From contig CAZWSI010000001.1 in assembly GCA_964636405.1 (NCBI GenBank), forward strand, positions 1 to 64,000: 64,000 nucleotides of DNA, written 5' to 3'. The notes beneath the pieces were generated by a model. That model had not been told where the DNA came from, did not search any database, and worked only from the letters and a program-made list of their open reading frames with translations. The translations under genes were made by a program, and so were the position numbers. The stretch comes from CAZKGE01 sp964636405 (lineage in GTDB: Bacteria; Bacillota; Clostridia; Christensenellales; CAG-138). Positions 7,171 to 15,762 of this stretch are shown in pieces. Position 1 is the stretch's first letter, and every line of letters starts with the position of its first letter.

Positions 7171-8331
7171 ATGGACTATATCTCGACCCTCGAGGCCGCC
7201 GCAAGGTGGGGCGTATCCCTGCGGAACGTGCAGCGGCTTTTGCGGGAAAACAGAATCCCGGGCGCGAAGAAATACAGCGGCGCATGGCTGCTCCCCGCCG
7301 ATGCGCAAAAGCCCCTTGACCCCCGAATTGCTCGCAACCGTGGGAAAGGCACGCCGCCTTATTCCTTTCCCACCGCCATCCCTCTGCCCAGGAACAACCC
7401 GGATGGGGCGCTAAAAACCATTTCCGGCGCCTATCGCGCCCTTGCCGCCGCCGACCTTGCCTATCGCCGGGGCGACCCGGAGCCCGCCAAGGAATGCTGG
7501 AAAAGGACCGGCTGCCGGGACGAAACCAAGCTTTCCGCCGCTTCGCTTGCCACCGCCGCCGCCATTAGCTCGGGGGATTATGCCCTTTATTATGAAATAG
7601 ACAGTTTCCTAAAGGGTTGCATGGCAAAGGCGAGCTCCGATGAGGCGCGCGCGCTGCTCTCCCTGCCGGAAACGCTTGCTTCGGTGAGCATGGCCGCAAA
7701 CGATATGACCCCGAATTGGCTCAAGCGCTGCGATTTCTCACTCTTTCCAATCGAACTGACCCCCTTTTTGCTGTACCTTTATATGCTGCATCTGCGCAAC
7801 ACCGGGGAATACGCCGCCCTGCTGCATACCGCCAACACCGCAAGGCTATTATGCGCGCAAACGCATACTTTTACCTGGTTGGATTTGTACGTTCTGCTGC
7901 TTGCCGCTGCGGCCAGCTTCGGCCTGGGCGACGAGGCGCAGACGACGGCCTATCTTTGCGACGCGCTGGAGCTGGGGCTGCCCTGCGGCTTTATCATGCC
8001 CTTTGCCGATACGTTGGGCGCGTTCGGCGGGCTGTCGGAGCGGCTCCTCAGCCAGCGATACCCGGCGCAATTGGCCCCCATAAACGGCCTGTGGAGCCGT
8101 TCCTTCAAGAATTGGATGCATTTCCACAATCGGTTTACCAAGGAGAACATCACCACCATTCTAACGGCGCAGGAGTATCAGGCGGCGCATTACCTTGTGC
8201 GCGGCGCGACCTATGCGGAAGCCGCCCGGTGCATGAATCTTTCGGTCGGGCGCATCAAAAACCTCCTTCTGGATGTTTACGCCAAGCTGCATATTCAAAA
8301 AAAGGAGCAACTAAAGGCGTTTATCCTGTGA
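7171..8331 (+). CDS. Transcriptional regulator with MerR/excisionase-like N-terminal and LuxR-type C-terminal HTH
   Basis: About 386 residues if it starts at ATG 7171 (preceded by GGAACGGGG). An in-frame ATG at 7153 is the alternative. The first 50 residues, from MDYISTLEAAARWGVSLRNV to the wing-like GAKKYSGAWLLP, look like a small helix-turn-helix of the excisionase/MerR kind. The middle is helical and repeat-like, as in tetratricopeptide-type ligand-sensing regions. The last 60 residues (LTAQEYQAAHYLVRGATYAE to the end) are a LuxR/GerE-type HTH. Two DNA-binding modules at opposite ends of one chain suggest looping or a switch. The next gene downstream is the big surface protein, a natural but unproven target. 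Confidence 0.75.
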   Translation: MDYISTLEAAARWGVSLRNVQRLLRENRIPGAKKYSGAWLLPADAQKPLDPRIARNRGKGTPPYSFPTAIPLPRNNPDGALKTISGAYRALAAADLAYRRGDPEPAKECWKRTGCRDETKLSAASLATAAAISSGDYALYYEIDSFLKGCMAKASSDEARALLSLPETLASVSMAANDMTPNWLKRCDFSLFPIELTPFLLYLYMLHLRNTGEYAALLHTANTARLLCAQTHTFTWLDLYVLLLAAAASFGLGDEAQTTAYLCDALELGLPCGFIMPFADTLGAFGGLSERLLSQRYPAQLAPINGLWSRSFKNWMHFHNRFTKENITTILTAQEYQAAHYLVRGATYAEAARCMNLSVGRIKNLLLDVYAKLHIQKKEQLKAFIL

Positions 8332-10292
8332 AACGGACGCCCAAAAAGCATCCGATTTTGTTTCGAAACGGCACTGGTCAAATTGTGAATAATGTGTTAA
8401 GGTGAAAAAAGGATATTTGTACACACCCATACGGGAGAGGCGAGGTTTATATGAAGATTAAGCGTATCATCAGTCTGTTGATTGGAATGGCGCTGGCGCT
8501 GACGCTGCTGCCCGCGGCGGCGCTGGCTGCGGCAGACTACACCATGGACTTTTCGTAAACGGGCTCAGTAGCGTGGGGATCACAACCGGCTATCAATTAT
8601 TCTACCACAGACGCCACTGGCACGGGCTGGTCTTGGAAATGGAGCACCAAGACCCTCACCCTCTCCGGGCTGAATTTTTCAACCAGCAGTGCTTGTGCAA
8701 TCGCACTGCCAGACGGTGCAACCATCACACTTGCAAGCGGCACGACCAGCACTGTGAACGGCGGTACGGCAATTGGCAGCTCCACCCCCAGCTATGGCAT
8801 ATTTTGCTTTGGCGCGCTCACCATCGAAGGCGGCGGCACCCTTACGGCTACCGGTGGTAATCTTCCTGGGGACAGCGTAGAAAGAACCGCTGGCATAGGG
8901 GCAAACGGTGGACTCACCATCCAAAGCGGCACGATCCACACCTTTGGTGGCGCTTGCCTTTCAAATACCTCTGTGGGCGCAGGCATATGGTCCGGGCCGT
9001 TTATTCGCATCAACGGCGGCACGGTAAACGCAACCGCAAACAATACAGCAACAAATTATGCCATGTATTCCAATGGCGGCGACATCACGATAAACGATGG
9101 CACGGTAACCGTCACCGCAATGAGCAACATCACGCAATCTTGCCGCGGCATATTAGCATCAGCGTATTCCGTTATCATCAACGGCGGCACGGTAATCGCC
9201 AACGTATCCTCTCAAGACCGTGCACAAGGCATATTTGCTAAGGACATCTCCATTACAAACGGCAAGGTAACCGCTACCGCAACCAGCGTCAGCCCCAGTA
9301 ACACCCGCCAGATTAGGGGATTGTATGCCACAAATGGCATTGCTGTCAGCGGCGGCTCGGTAAAGGCTTTTGCCTTGGGAGCTGCGCAGAACAGCTACGG
9401 GATGGAATCCGATACCATCCCCTGCAGGGTAACGGGCGGCACGGTCTACGCAACAGGCTTCAATAGCGCCATGCCTGATAATGTCCCTTCGCCCAGCGGC
9501 TTGACTATTACCGGCAGCACAACCACAAACGCCGCTGAAAGTTCGCTTGGCGCTGTCATATGGGACGGCACAAGCAAAAACTATTACATGGGATCTGTTG
9601 CCCCTGCGAACGTGGCAAAAACGCTGAAGCTGGCGGTGGCAGCGCCCATTCAGGTTGATATCGCGCTTTCTCCCGTCGCGACCTTCCAGCAGGGCAACGC
9701 GCCGTCCAATCTGGTGATCAACGTGGGCAGCGCAGGACAAACGCCCTCCACAGGACACTTTAGCACCCTTGAAATCAGCCCGGACGGGAACAACTTTACC
9801 GCGGTGGATTCAAGCAATTACAGCGTTAACTACGGTTCCATCCATATTGCGCTGAACCAAAGCTGGCTCAACACGCTGACCCCCGGGGTATATACCCTGC
9901 GGGTCAATCTAGCCGGCGCTTATGCCGGCATGCAGCGTTCCACACAATTGACCGTGACTGCGCCCGCCGCAAGTGCAGCAATCGGCGATGCAACGATAAG
10001 CGGCACGGTAAATATGCCGCTGACTTCGCAGACGGCGACCATCACGCTGACAAACGATACCTTTACCAATACGAGCTACGTGGATTGTGCGTCTTGGTTT
10101 ACCAACCTGCCTGCGGGCATAACTGCAAGCGCAACGGTGGCAGGCGGCAACGTGGCAACCATCACCTTTAACGGTACGCCCACGGCGGTACGCACGGCGG
10201 CCATGGCGGTGACGATTCCCGCTGCCAGCCTTGTTAGAAACGCCGCCGTGACCGTGACTGCCAACGCAAGCGCAAAGTGGGACATCGCCTTT

Positions 10293-10505
10293 CGCATCTA
10301 TGTTACGCTGCCCTCCGGTTCCACTATCACTATAACCGCCAGCCCAAGCGACGCTGTTGAAAGCATCAAATCAAAGATTCAGAATGCTACCAGCATCTCG
10401 CCCGACCAACAGCTGCTGTATTCGGGAACGACGAAGCTCGAGGATGGGCGCACTCTTGCCGATTATAATATTCAAAGCGGAGCCACAATCCGGCTTGAGC
10501 GTGGG
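10293..10505 (+). other. Ubiquitin-like domain within the surface protein
   Basis: Residues from RIYVTLPSGSTITITASPSD onward align without gaps to eukaryotic ubiquitin over about 70 residues. Shared blocks are PSD (ubiquitin 19-21), KIQ, PDQQ, LEDGRTL and DYNIQ, plus the hydrophobic strand pattern. The position of Lys48 is Thr with Lys next to it, Lys63 is Ser, and the C-terminal LRGG is absent, so it cannot act as a conjugated ubiquitin. It sits inside the chain, between an Ig-like region and an InlB B-repeat. Confidence 0.85.
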
Positions 10506-10728
10506 ACGTTTACCATTACCTACAACCCCAACGGCGGCAGCGGAACGATGACAAACGGCACAGCAACGGCGGGAACAGCCTTCACGCTCCCGGCCTGCAC
10601 CTTCACTGCACCTACAGGTCAGCAGTTCAAGGAGTGGGCGATCGGATCGACTTCTGGAACAAAGGTGAATGCAGGCGGTACGCATACCTTTACAGGCAAT
10701 ACCACCGTGTACGCAATTTGGGAGGCTA
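10506..10728 (+). repeat. InlB B-repeat (Listeria-Bacteroides type), copy 1
   Basis: Encodes TFTITYNPNGGSGTM through FKEWAIGS to TTVYAIWEA, the standard beta-grasp repeat that starts with a YNPNGG motif and ends in YAIW. It matches copy 2 at 11325-11550 closely at DNA level (for example, the TTCACAGGCAATACCACCGT type block). Confidence 0.85.
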
Positions 10729-11324
10729 TACCGACTTACACCATATCCGTCGCGCCAACCGCCTACGATTTCGGCACAAAGTCCAAGAATTACTGGTTCC
10801 GTCCGGCCGCGCAGACCTACACGGTCACCAACACCGGCACGGGCAGCGTGACGCTGAATGCGCTCACCGGCTCTACGGCGTTTGAGATCGTAACGCCAAA
10901 TAACTGGACGGATGCGCTTGCGCCGAATGCGTCACGGACATTCACGATTCAACCCAACAGCGGTTTGGACACGGGAACGTATGACGAAACCTTCAACGTT
11001 TCCACCACGGCGGGAACGAGCGCCACGGCGGGCGCAAAGTTCGTAGTTGAGGGACAGATGCAGGTGAACATCACAGGCAATCCTGCTAATCTCACGATTA
11101 TCAACGGGCAATCCATCGTGCTCACAGCCAACGTAGCAGGCGGCACGGCGGGCGCAAGCTATACCTATGCGTGGACGATTCCGGCGGTGTTCACAACGAA
11201 CGTGGTTTCCACAAGCAACCCTGCCACCTTTAGCCCCACGGCGAGCACCACCTATCAGGTGGAGGTGACGGAGGTAAACAACAGCAGGAATACCGCGACG
11301 GCGACGGTGACCGTCATCCCCGCG

Positions 11325-11550
11325 ACCTATGCCGTCACCTACAACCCCAACGGCGGCAGCGGCACAATGGCCCCCGGCACGGCCACGGAGGGCGTGGCGT
11401 TCACACTCCCGTCCTGCGGCTTCACCGCGCCGACGGGCCAGCGGTTCAAGGAGTGGGCGATCGGCTCCGCCTCCGGCCCAAATGTTGCGCCGGGCAGTGC
11501 GTATACCTTCACAGGCAATACCACCGTATATGCGATATGGGAGGCGATAC
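11325..11550 (+). repeat. InlB B-repeat, copy 2
   Basis: Encodes TYAVTYNPNGGSGTM through RFKEWAIGSASG to TTVYAIWEA. The near-identity of this copy and copy 1 makes the gene prone to recombination. Confidence 0.85.
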
Positions 11551-12028
11551 CCCCCGCGCTCACCATCACCGTCTCGCCCGTCTCGACCTTCCCGCAGGGG
11601 AACGCGCCGCAGCTTGTCGTGACGATAGGCGAGGGGCGGCAAAGCTTCGACGCGACAGGCAACTACAACGGCATCTACCCCACGTCAGAGCTGACGCCCG
11701 CTCTGGGTACGGTCGGCACGTCCGGCAGGGACGGCAAGGTGGAGAACGGCTCCATCAAGCTGACGCTGTACCCAAGCTATCTCAATACACTCGCGCAGGG
11801 CGAATACCTGCTGCGCATCGGGCTCAAAGGCTCGGGCAATCCGGACTTTGTGCAAACGCGCATCGTGGTGACCGCGCCGGACGGCACGGGCGCGGACATA
11901 CCGAAAACGGGCGACGGCTCCCTGCCGGGGCTTTGGCTTGGGCTGCTGCTGCTTGCGGGCGCAGGGCTTGCGGCAAGCGCTGTGCTCGGGCGGAGAAAAC
12001 GCGACAGCCACTAAATCGCGCGCCATAA

Positions 12029-12079
12029 AAAGCCCGCTATGCAAGCATTACGATTATGGAATGCTGCACGGCGGGCTTT
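12029..12079. terminator. Bidirectional terminator after the surface protein gene
   Basis: AAGCCCGC and GCGGGCTT form the base, with an inner GCATT/AATGC helix and a loop. T-rich sequence follows on the + strand (TTTATTC) and on the minus strand (TTTTTATGG). Confidence 0.75.
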
Positions 12080-12172
12080 ATTCATCCCGCCAGGGAAACA
12101 AGGGAACAAGCGGGAATATGAACGAGGGGCGATGGCTCCTGATATCAATCCCACAGAAAAAACACGACAAAA

Positions 12173-12195
12173 CGCGCCCGCGTTCAGCGGGCGCG
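12173..12195 (-). terminator. Terminator of the serpin gene
   Basis: CGCGCCCGC and GCGGGCGCG form a 9-bp stem with a 5-base loop. On the minus strand it is followed by TTTTGTCGTGTTTTTT. It also has a weaker T-rich flank on the + strand. Confidence 0.7.
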
Positions 12196-12270
12196 CTTGT
12201 TGTTTGCTTGCCGGAAAGGACGCCGTCCGCTCCCGCAAATCGGTTGCGGGCGATTTGATGCGGTTTTCCC

Positions 12271-13605
12271 TTATGCCGCCGGGGTGTCCAGCACGCCGAT
12301 AAAGAGCGGCAGGCCGGAGGCGAGATCGACCACGGCGTAGACGAAGGGGCGGTCAAAGCGCAGCTCCAGGGGCTGCTCGGGGATGAAGCCCGCGCCCGCC
12401 ATGGCCGATTCGGTGACGGCAGCCGCCTCCGTGCCCTTTTCGTTCACTTCGATTTTTACCTTCTGGAACACCTGCGAAAGATACAGCGCTCCGTCCGTGC
12501 TCGTGCCCATGCGGGTGAAATTCGCCTCGCCGGGGTTGAACGCCGCCTGCAAGCCCAGGTCGGAAAGACAGGCGTTGAGCGGGAGCGAGAATTCCACGGT
12601 AAACTTGGGAAGGCTCAGATTCACCAGCGTATCCTCGGCCGCCGCAAGATAGGCGGCAAAGGACGCGGGGGTCAGCGACGCGGCAAAGCGCCTTGCGTCG
12701 CCCGCTGTGGGCATAAGTGCGATGAAAGCGGTTTTGCCGTCGTCATAGGGCAGCAGCACGCCCTCCGCGTCTGCGGTGCGGATGCAATCGCGCTGCGCGT
12801 AGCTTGCGTGCATAAAGGGAACCTCGGCCCGCGCGCCGTCCGCCGCCGTAAAGGCCTCGTCATAGGTCAGCCAGCCCATAAACTCGTCCTTCCACGCCGC
12901 CTTAAAATAAAGCGTGTTGAGCAGCACGAGCACGGTGCTCGGGGAATAGGGCTCGTCGTGCAGGGTGGGGATAAGGCCGTTCGTCTTTTCGTTTACCCAC
13001 GCGTTGATGGCGGCGAGCGCCTCCGCAGACGACAGATCGGCCGAATATACGTCCGCGCCGAACCAATCCGTAATGTCCTGCAAATACTGCTGCTCGAGCT
13101 TGGCCTTGCCGCTGCTGAGCCACGCGGAATTCGCAATGGAAAGCTTCGTGCTGCCTGCGGTATCGAGCAAACCGTCGGACAGGGCGCGGCAGAGGCGGTT
13201 GAGCGCGTCGGTATCCGTGCCGAGCACGGACGCAAAGGCGCGCAGCGTATCCGCGTTCGCGCCGTTTTGCACCATGGCGAGGCAAAGATAGGCCGACAGG
13301 GGCGACAGCACCGGGTTTTTCTCCGCGTCGGACAGCGCGCGGGCAAGGAGCGAAAACGAAAAACCGGCTGCCGGCGCATAATCCGGCTTGTCCGCCGCCG
13401 CCGCTTCGCCGCGTGTCAGGCCCGCCGTAAGCAGCGTGACCCCGCCCTCCTGCGTGGGCGCACCGGCGGGCGCTTCGGGCGCAGGCTGGCCGGTTGGGAC
13501 GGGCGCTTCGGGCGCGCCGGGGGCGTTGGGGGCGGTACTCGGCGCGCAGCCGCAGGCAAGCAGCATGGCCGCAAGCAGAAGGGGAAGGAATCGTTTCATC
13601 ATCAT
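12271..13605 (-). CDS. Serpin-family protease inhibitor, predicted lipoprotein
   Basis: About 444 residues. I chose ATG 13605 because GAGGTG lies just upstream; two more ATGs follow at once. The leader ends in LLAC (lipobox), so the protein is probably exported and lipid-anchored. A proline/alanine-rich linker of about 40 residues precedes the serpin fold, with family blocks NPVLSPLSAYLCLAMVQNGA, VLLNTLYFKAAWKDEF and FDRPFVYAVVD near the end. The reactive-loop hinge reads EKGTEAAAVT: small residues at P12-P10 and Thr at P14 fit an inhibitory serpin. The scissile bond should lie in the following SAMAGAGF, which would suit elastase-like proteases. A role in resisting host or competitor proteases is inference. 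Confidence 0.92.
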   Translation of the reverse strand: MMMKRFLPLLLAAMLLACGCAPSTAPNAPGAPEAPVPTGQPAPEAPAGAPTQEGGVTLLTAGLTRGEAAAADKPDYAPAAGFSFSLLARALSDAEKNPVLSPLSAYLCLAMVQNGANADTLRAFASVLGTDTDALNRLCRALSDGLLDTAGSTKLSIANSAWLSSGKAKLEQQYLQDITDWFGADVYSADLSSAEALAAINAWVNEKTNGLIPTLHDEPYSPSTVLVLLNTLYFKAAWKDEFMGWLTYDEAFTAADGARAEVPFMHASYAQRDCIRTADAEGVLLPYDDGKTAFIALMPTAGDARRFAASLTPASFAAYLAAAEDTLVNLSLPKFTVEFSLPLNACLSDLGLQAAFNPGEANFTRMGTSTDGALYLSQVFQKVKIEVNEKGTEAAAVTESAMAGAGFIPEQPLELRFDRPFVYAVVDLASGLPLFIGVLDTPAA

Positions 13606-13662
13606 CTGCACCTCACATCATCTTTCTGGCTATAACACGCGGCAGGGGACGCAACGGTTGCA

Positions 13663-15069
13663 TCACGCAATCGGCAGGTTTCCGCCGGCCGTATCGTCCG
13701 TTTCGGGGGTTGCGGCCGCGTCCGGCGCGGCGGAGCGGAAGAGCGCGCTGCGGCGGTAAAAGAGAATGAGCAGGCTGCTGCACAAAACCCAGCCCGCCGG
13801 GTAGGCCAGCGCCACGGCCGGGAAGCCGAAGCCGAGGAGCTTGGTCACAAAGAGATAAAGCTGTCTGAAAACCACAAAGGAGCAGAGCATAATGATCATG
13901 GGCGTGCGGGCCTTGCCGATGCCGCGCAGCGCGCCGCCGTAGATCTGGTTAAAGCAGATGGTCACGTAAAAGGGCGAGATCATGGCGATAAAATACGCGC
14001 CGTATTCCACGACGGCGGGATCGGTGGAAAAGAGCTCGAGCAGCGGGCGGCGGCAAAAAATGACCAGAACGCTTAATAGCGCTGTGACGCAAAGCGACAT
14101 GCGCAGCGCGGTGCGCACGCCCTCGCGCGCGCGGCTAAGCTTCCCCGCGCCGTAGTTTTGGCCCACAAAGGTGGTCGAGGCGAGCGCGATGCTCTGCACG
14201 GGAATGAGGATGAAGATATCGATTTTGTTATAGCTCGACCAGCCCGCCATGCAGGCGGAGCCGAAATGATTGATATAGGCTTGCACGAACACATTGGAAA
14301 AGGAGGTCACGGCCTGCTGCACGCCGGAGGGGAGGCCGATGGAGAGAATGCGCCCAAGCACCGCGCGCCGGATGGCGAGCTTGTTCCAGCGAATGCCATA
14401 CGCAACGTCGCTCCGGGTAAGGGAGGCGAGGGCGAGCAGGGCCGAAACGCCCTGCGCGAGAATGGTTGCGTACGCCACGCCCGCCACGCCCATTTGGAAG
14501 CGAATCACGAAAAGCAAATCGAACACAATATTCACCACGGCCGATATACACAGAAAATACAGCGGCCGCCGCGCGTCGCCCACGGCGCGGAGGATAGCGG
14601 AGCCCATATTGTAAAGCAGCAACCCGCTCAGCCCGTAAAAATAGATGGAAAGATATTCCTTGGCCTCGGGGAACACATCCGCCGGCGTGCCCATAAAGCG
14701 GAGCATGGGCTCCACGATGAAAAGCCCGGCGGTGGTCGCCAGGGCGCAGAGAATGAGCGTAACGAGAATGGTCGTGTGCACCGCGTCGTGCAGCCCCTTG
14801 TTGTCGTGCGCGCCGTAGCTTTGCGCGATCACCACGCTCGCGCCCGTGGACAGCCCGGCGCACAGGCCCACAAGCGTATTGATAATGCTGCTTGTGCTGC
14901 CCACGGCGGCGAGCGCCTCCTTTCCCACAAAGCGACCGACCACCACCGCGTCCACGGTATTGTAAAGCTGCTGAAAAAGCAGGCCGACGGCCATGGGCAC
15001 GGCGAATTTAAGCAGCAGCCGCCAGATGCTGCTGTCTGTCATATCCACATCGCCCCGTTTGCGCCGCAT
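13663..15069 (-). CDS. MATE-family multidrug/cation antiporter
   Basis: About 468 residues with twelve predicted membrane spans in two homologous halves, as in NorM/DinF-type MATE transporters that export drugs or metabolites using Na+ or H+. Typical blocks are FAVPMAVGLLFQQLYNTVDA at the N-terminus, VGRFVGKEALAAVG, and in the second half GLPSGVQQAVTSFSNVFVQA. The start is taken at ATG 15069 (GGAGG eleven bases upstream); ATG 15042 is possible. It is transcribed away from the sigma-factor gene and toward the serpin gene, with about 50 bases between it and the latter. Confidence 0.92.
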   Translation of the reverse strand: MRRKRGDVDMTDSSIWRLLLKFAVPMAVGLLFQQLYNTVDAVVVGRFVGKEALAAVGSTSSIINTLVGLCAGLSTGASVVIAQSYGAHDNKGLHDAVHTTILVTLILCALATTAGLFIVEPMLRFMGTPADVFPEAKEYLSIYFYGLSGLLLYNMGSAILRAVGDARRPLYFLCISAVVNIVFDLLFVIRFQMGVAGVAYATILAQGVSALLALASLTRSDVAYGIRWNKLAIRRAVLGRILSIGLPSGVQQAVTSFSNVFVQAYINHFGSACMAGWSSYNKIDIFILIPVQSIALASTTFVGQNYGAGKLSRAREGVRTALRMSLCVTALLSVLVIFCRRPLLELFSTDPAVVEYGAYFIAMISPFYVTICFNQIYGGALRGIGKARTPMIIMLCSFVVFRQLYLFVTKLLGFGFPAVALAYPAGWVLCSSLLILFYRRSALFRSAAPDAAATPETDDTAGGNLPIA

Positions 15070-15261
15070 TTTCCCGCACGCCTCCTTGCCAAGTGTTTTT
15101 CTTATGATACCATAGAATTTGTCAAAATGCGCAAGCTTTCGCGCGCAGCGCCGGTTTGCCGGCGCCAATTCGTTCGGTCTGGAGATAAAATTTAAGGATT
15201 GAGCCCTTTCGGCGGTATTATAGGTGAAGGCCTTCCAATTTACGAAAGAGGAGGATAAGCT

Positions 15262-15762
15262 TTGGGCGTAATTTACCGCACAGACAATGAGCTAACCGCC
15301 ATCTACGAGCGCAACGCCGACGCGGTATACCGCGTGTGCATGCTGTTTTTTCACGGCAGCGCGGCCGACGCGGAGGACGCGGTGCAGCAGACCTTTCTCC
15401 GGCTCATGCAGAGCAAAACGCGGTTTTTGGATCGTCGGCACGAAACGGGGTGGCTCATCGTAACCGCGTCGAACGTGTGCAAAAGCGTGCTTTCCTCCGG
15501 CTGGCGCAAACGGGTGGACATGGACGAGGCGGCGCTTTTGCGCTTGCGCGCGCCCGCAAACCCCGATCCGCTGCTTGCGAGCGTGACGGCGCTGCCGGAC
15601 AAATACAAAACCGCGATCTACATGTATTATTACGAGGGGTACGCCTGCCGGGAAATCGCCCGCTTTATGGGCAAAACGGAAAACTCCGTGTGGGGCTATC
15701 TCCACGAGGGTCGGGCGCTGCTTCGGCAGGCCCTGAAGGGGGCAAATCAGTATGAAGGATAA
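15262..15762 (+). CDS. ECF-type RNA polymerase sigma factor
   Basis: 166 residues starting at TTG 15262 behind a strong AGAGGAGGA. Region 2 (LFFHGSAADAEDAVQQTFLRL, with the DAEDAVQ core-binding motif) and region 4 (LPDKYKTAIYMYYYEGYACR, then a helix-turn-helix with EIARFMGKTENSV) are clear, and there is no region 1 or 3. The gene overlaps the next by 11 bases, which is the usual arrangement of an ECF sigma and its membrane anti-sigma partner. Confidence 0.9.
   Translation: MGVIYRTDNELTAIYERNADAVYRVCMLFFHGSAADAEDAVQQTFLRLMQSKTRFLDRRHETGWLIVTASNVCKSVLSSGWRKRVDMDEAALLRLRAPANPDPLLASVTALPDKYKTAIYMYYYEGYACREIARFMGKTENSVWGYLHEGRALLRQALKGANQYEG

Larger units (their letters stand above)
8451..12014 (+). 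pseudogene. Cell-wall-anchored surface protein with ubiquitin-like and InlB B-repeat domains, interrupted by an in-frame TAA
   Basis: An ATG at 8451 (after GGGAGAGGCGAGG) encodes a classical signal peptide, MKIKRIISLLIGMALALTLL followed by a PAAALAAA cleavage region, then ADYTMDFS and a TAA at 8556-8558. The same frame continues without another stop to 12014, so one nonsense codon splits a protein of about 1187 residues. In order: a threonine/glycine-rich carbohydrate-binding-like beta region (about 45-400), Ig-like strands (about 400-610), a ubiquitin-like domain (615-684), InlB B-repeat 1 (686-760), Ig/ASH-like region, InlB B-repeat 2 (about 959-1033), another beta region, then IPKTGD at about 1150, a hydrophobic span and RRKR. 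This is a sortase signal with Ile in place of Leu. No sortase gene is in the window. The stop could be a real mutation, a sequencing error or a phase-type switch. Confidence 0.85.

Noticed and set aside
8556..8558. Recoding of the stop as an amino acid
   Set aside because: The codon is TAA, not TGA or TAG, so selenocysteine or pyrrolysine insertion does not apply. Mutation or error is simpler.
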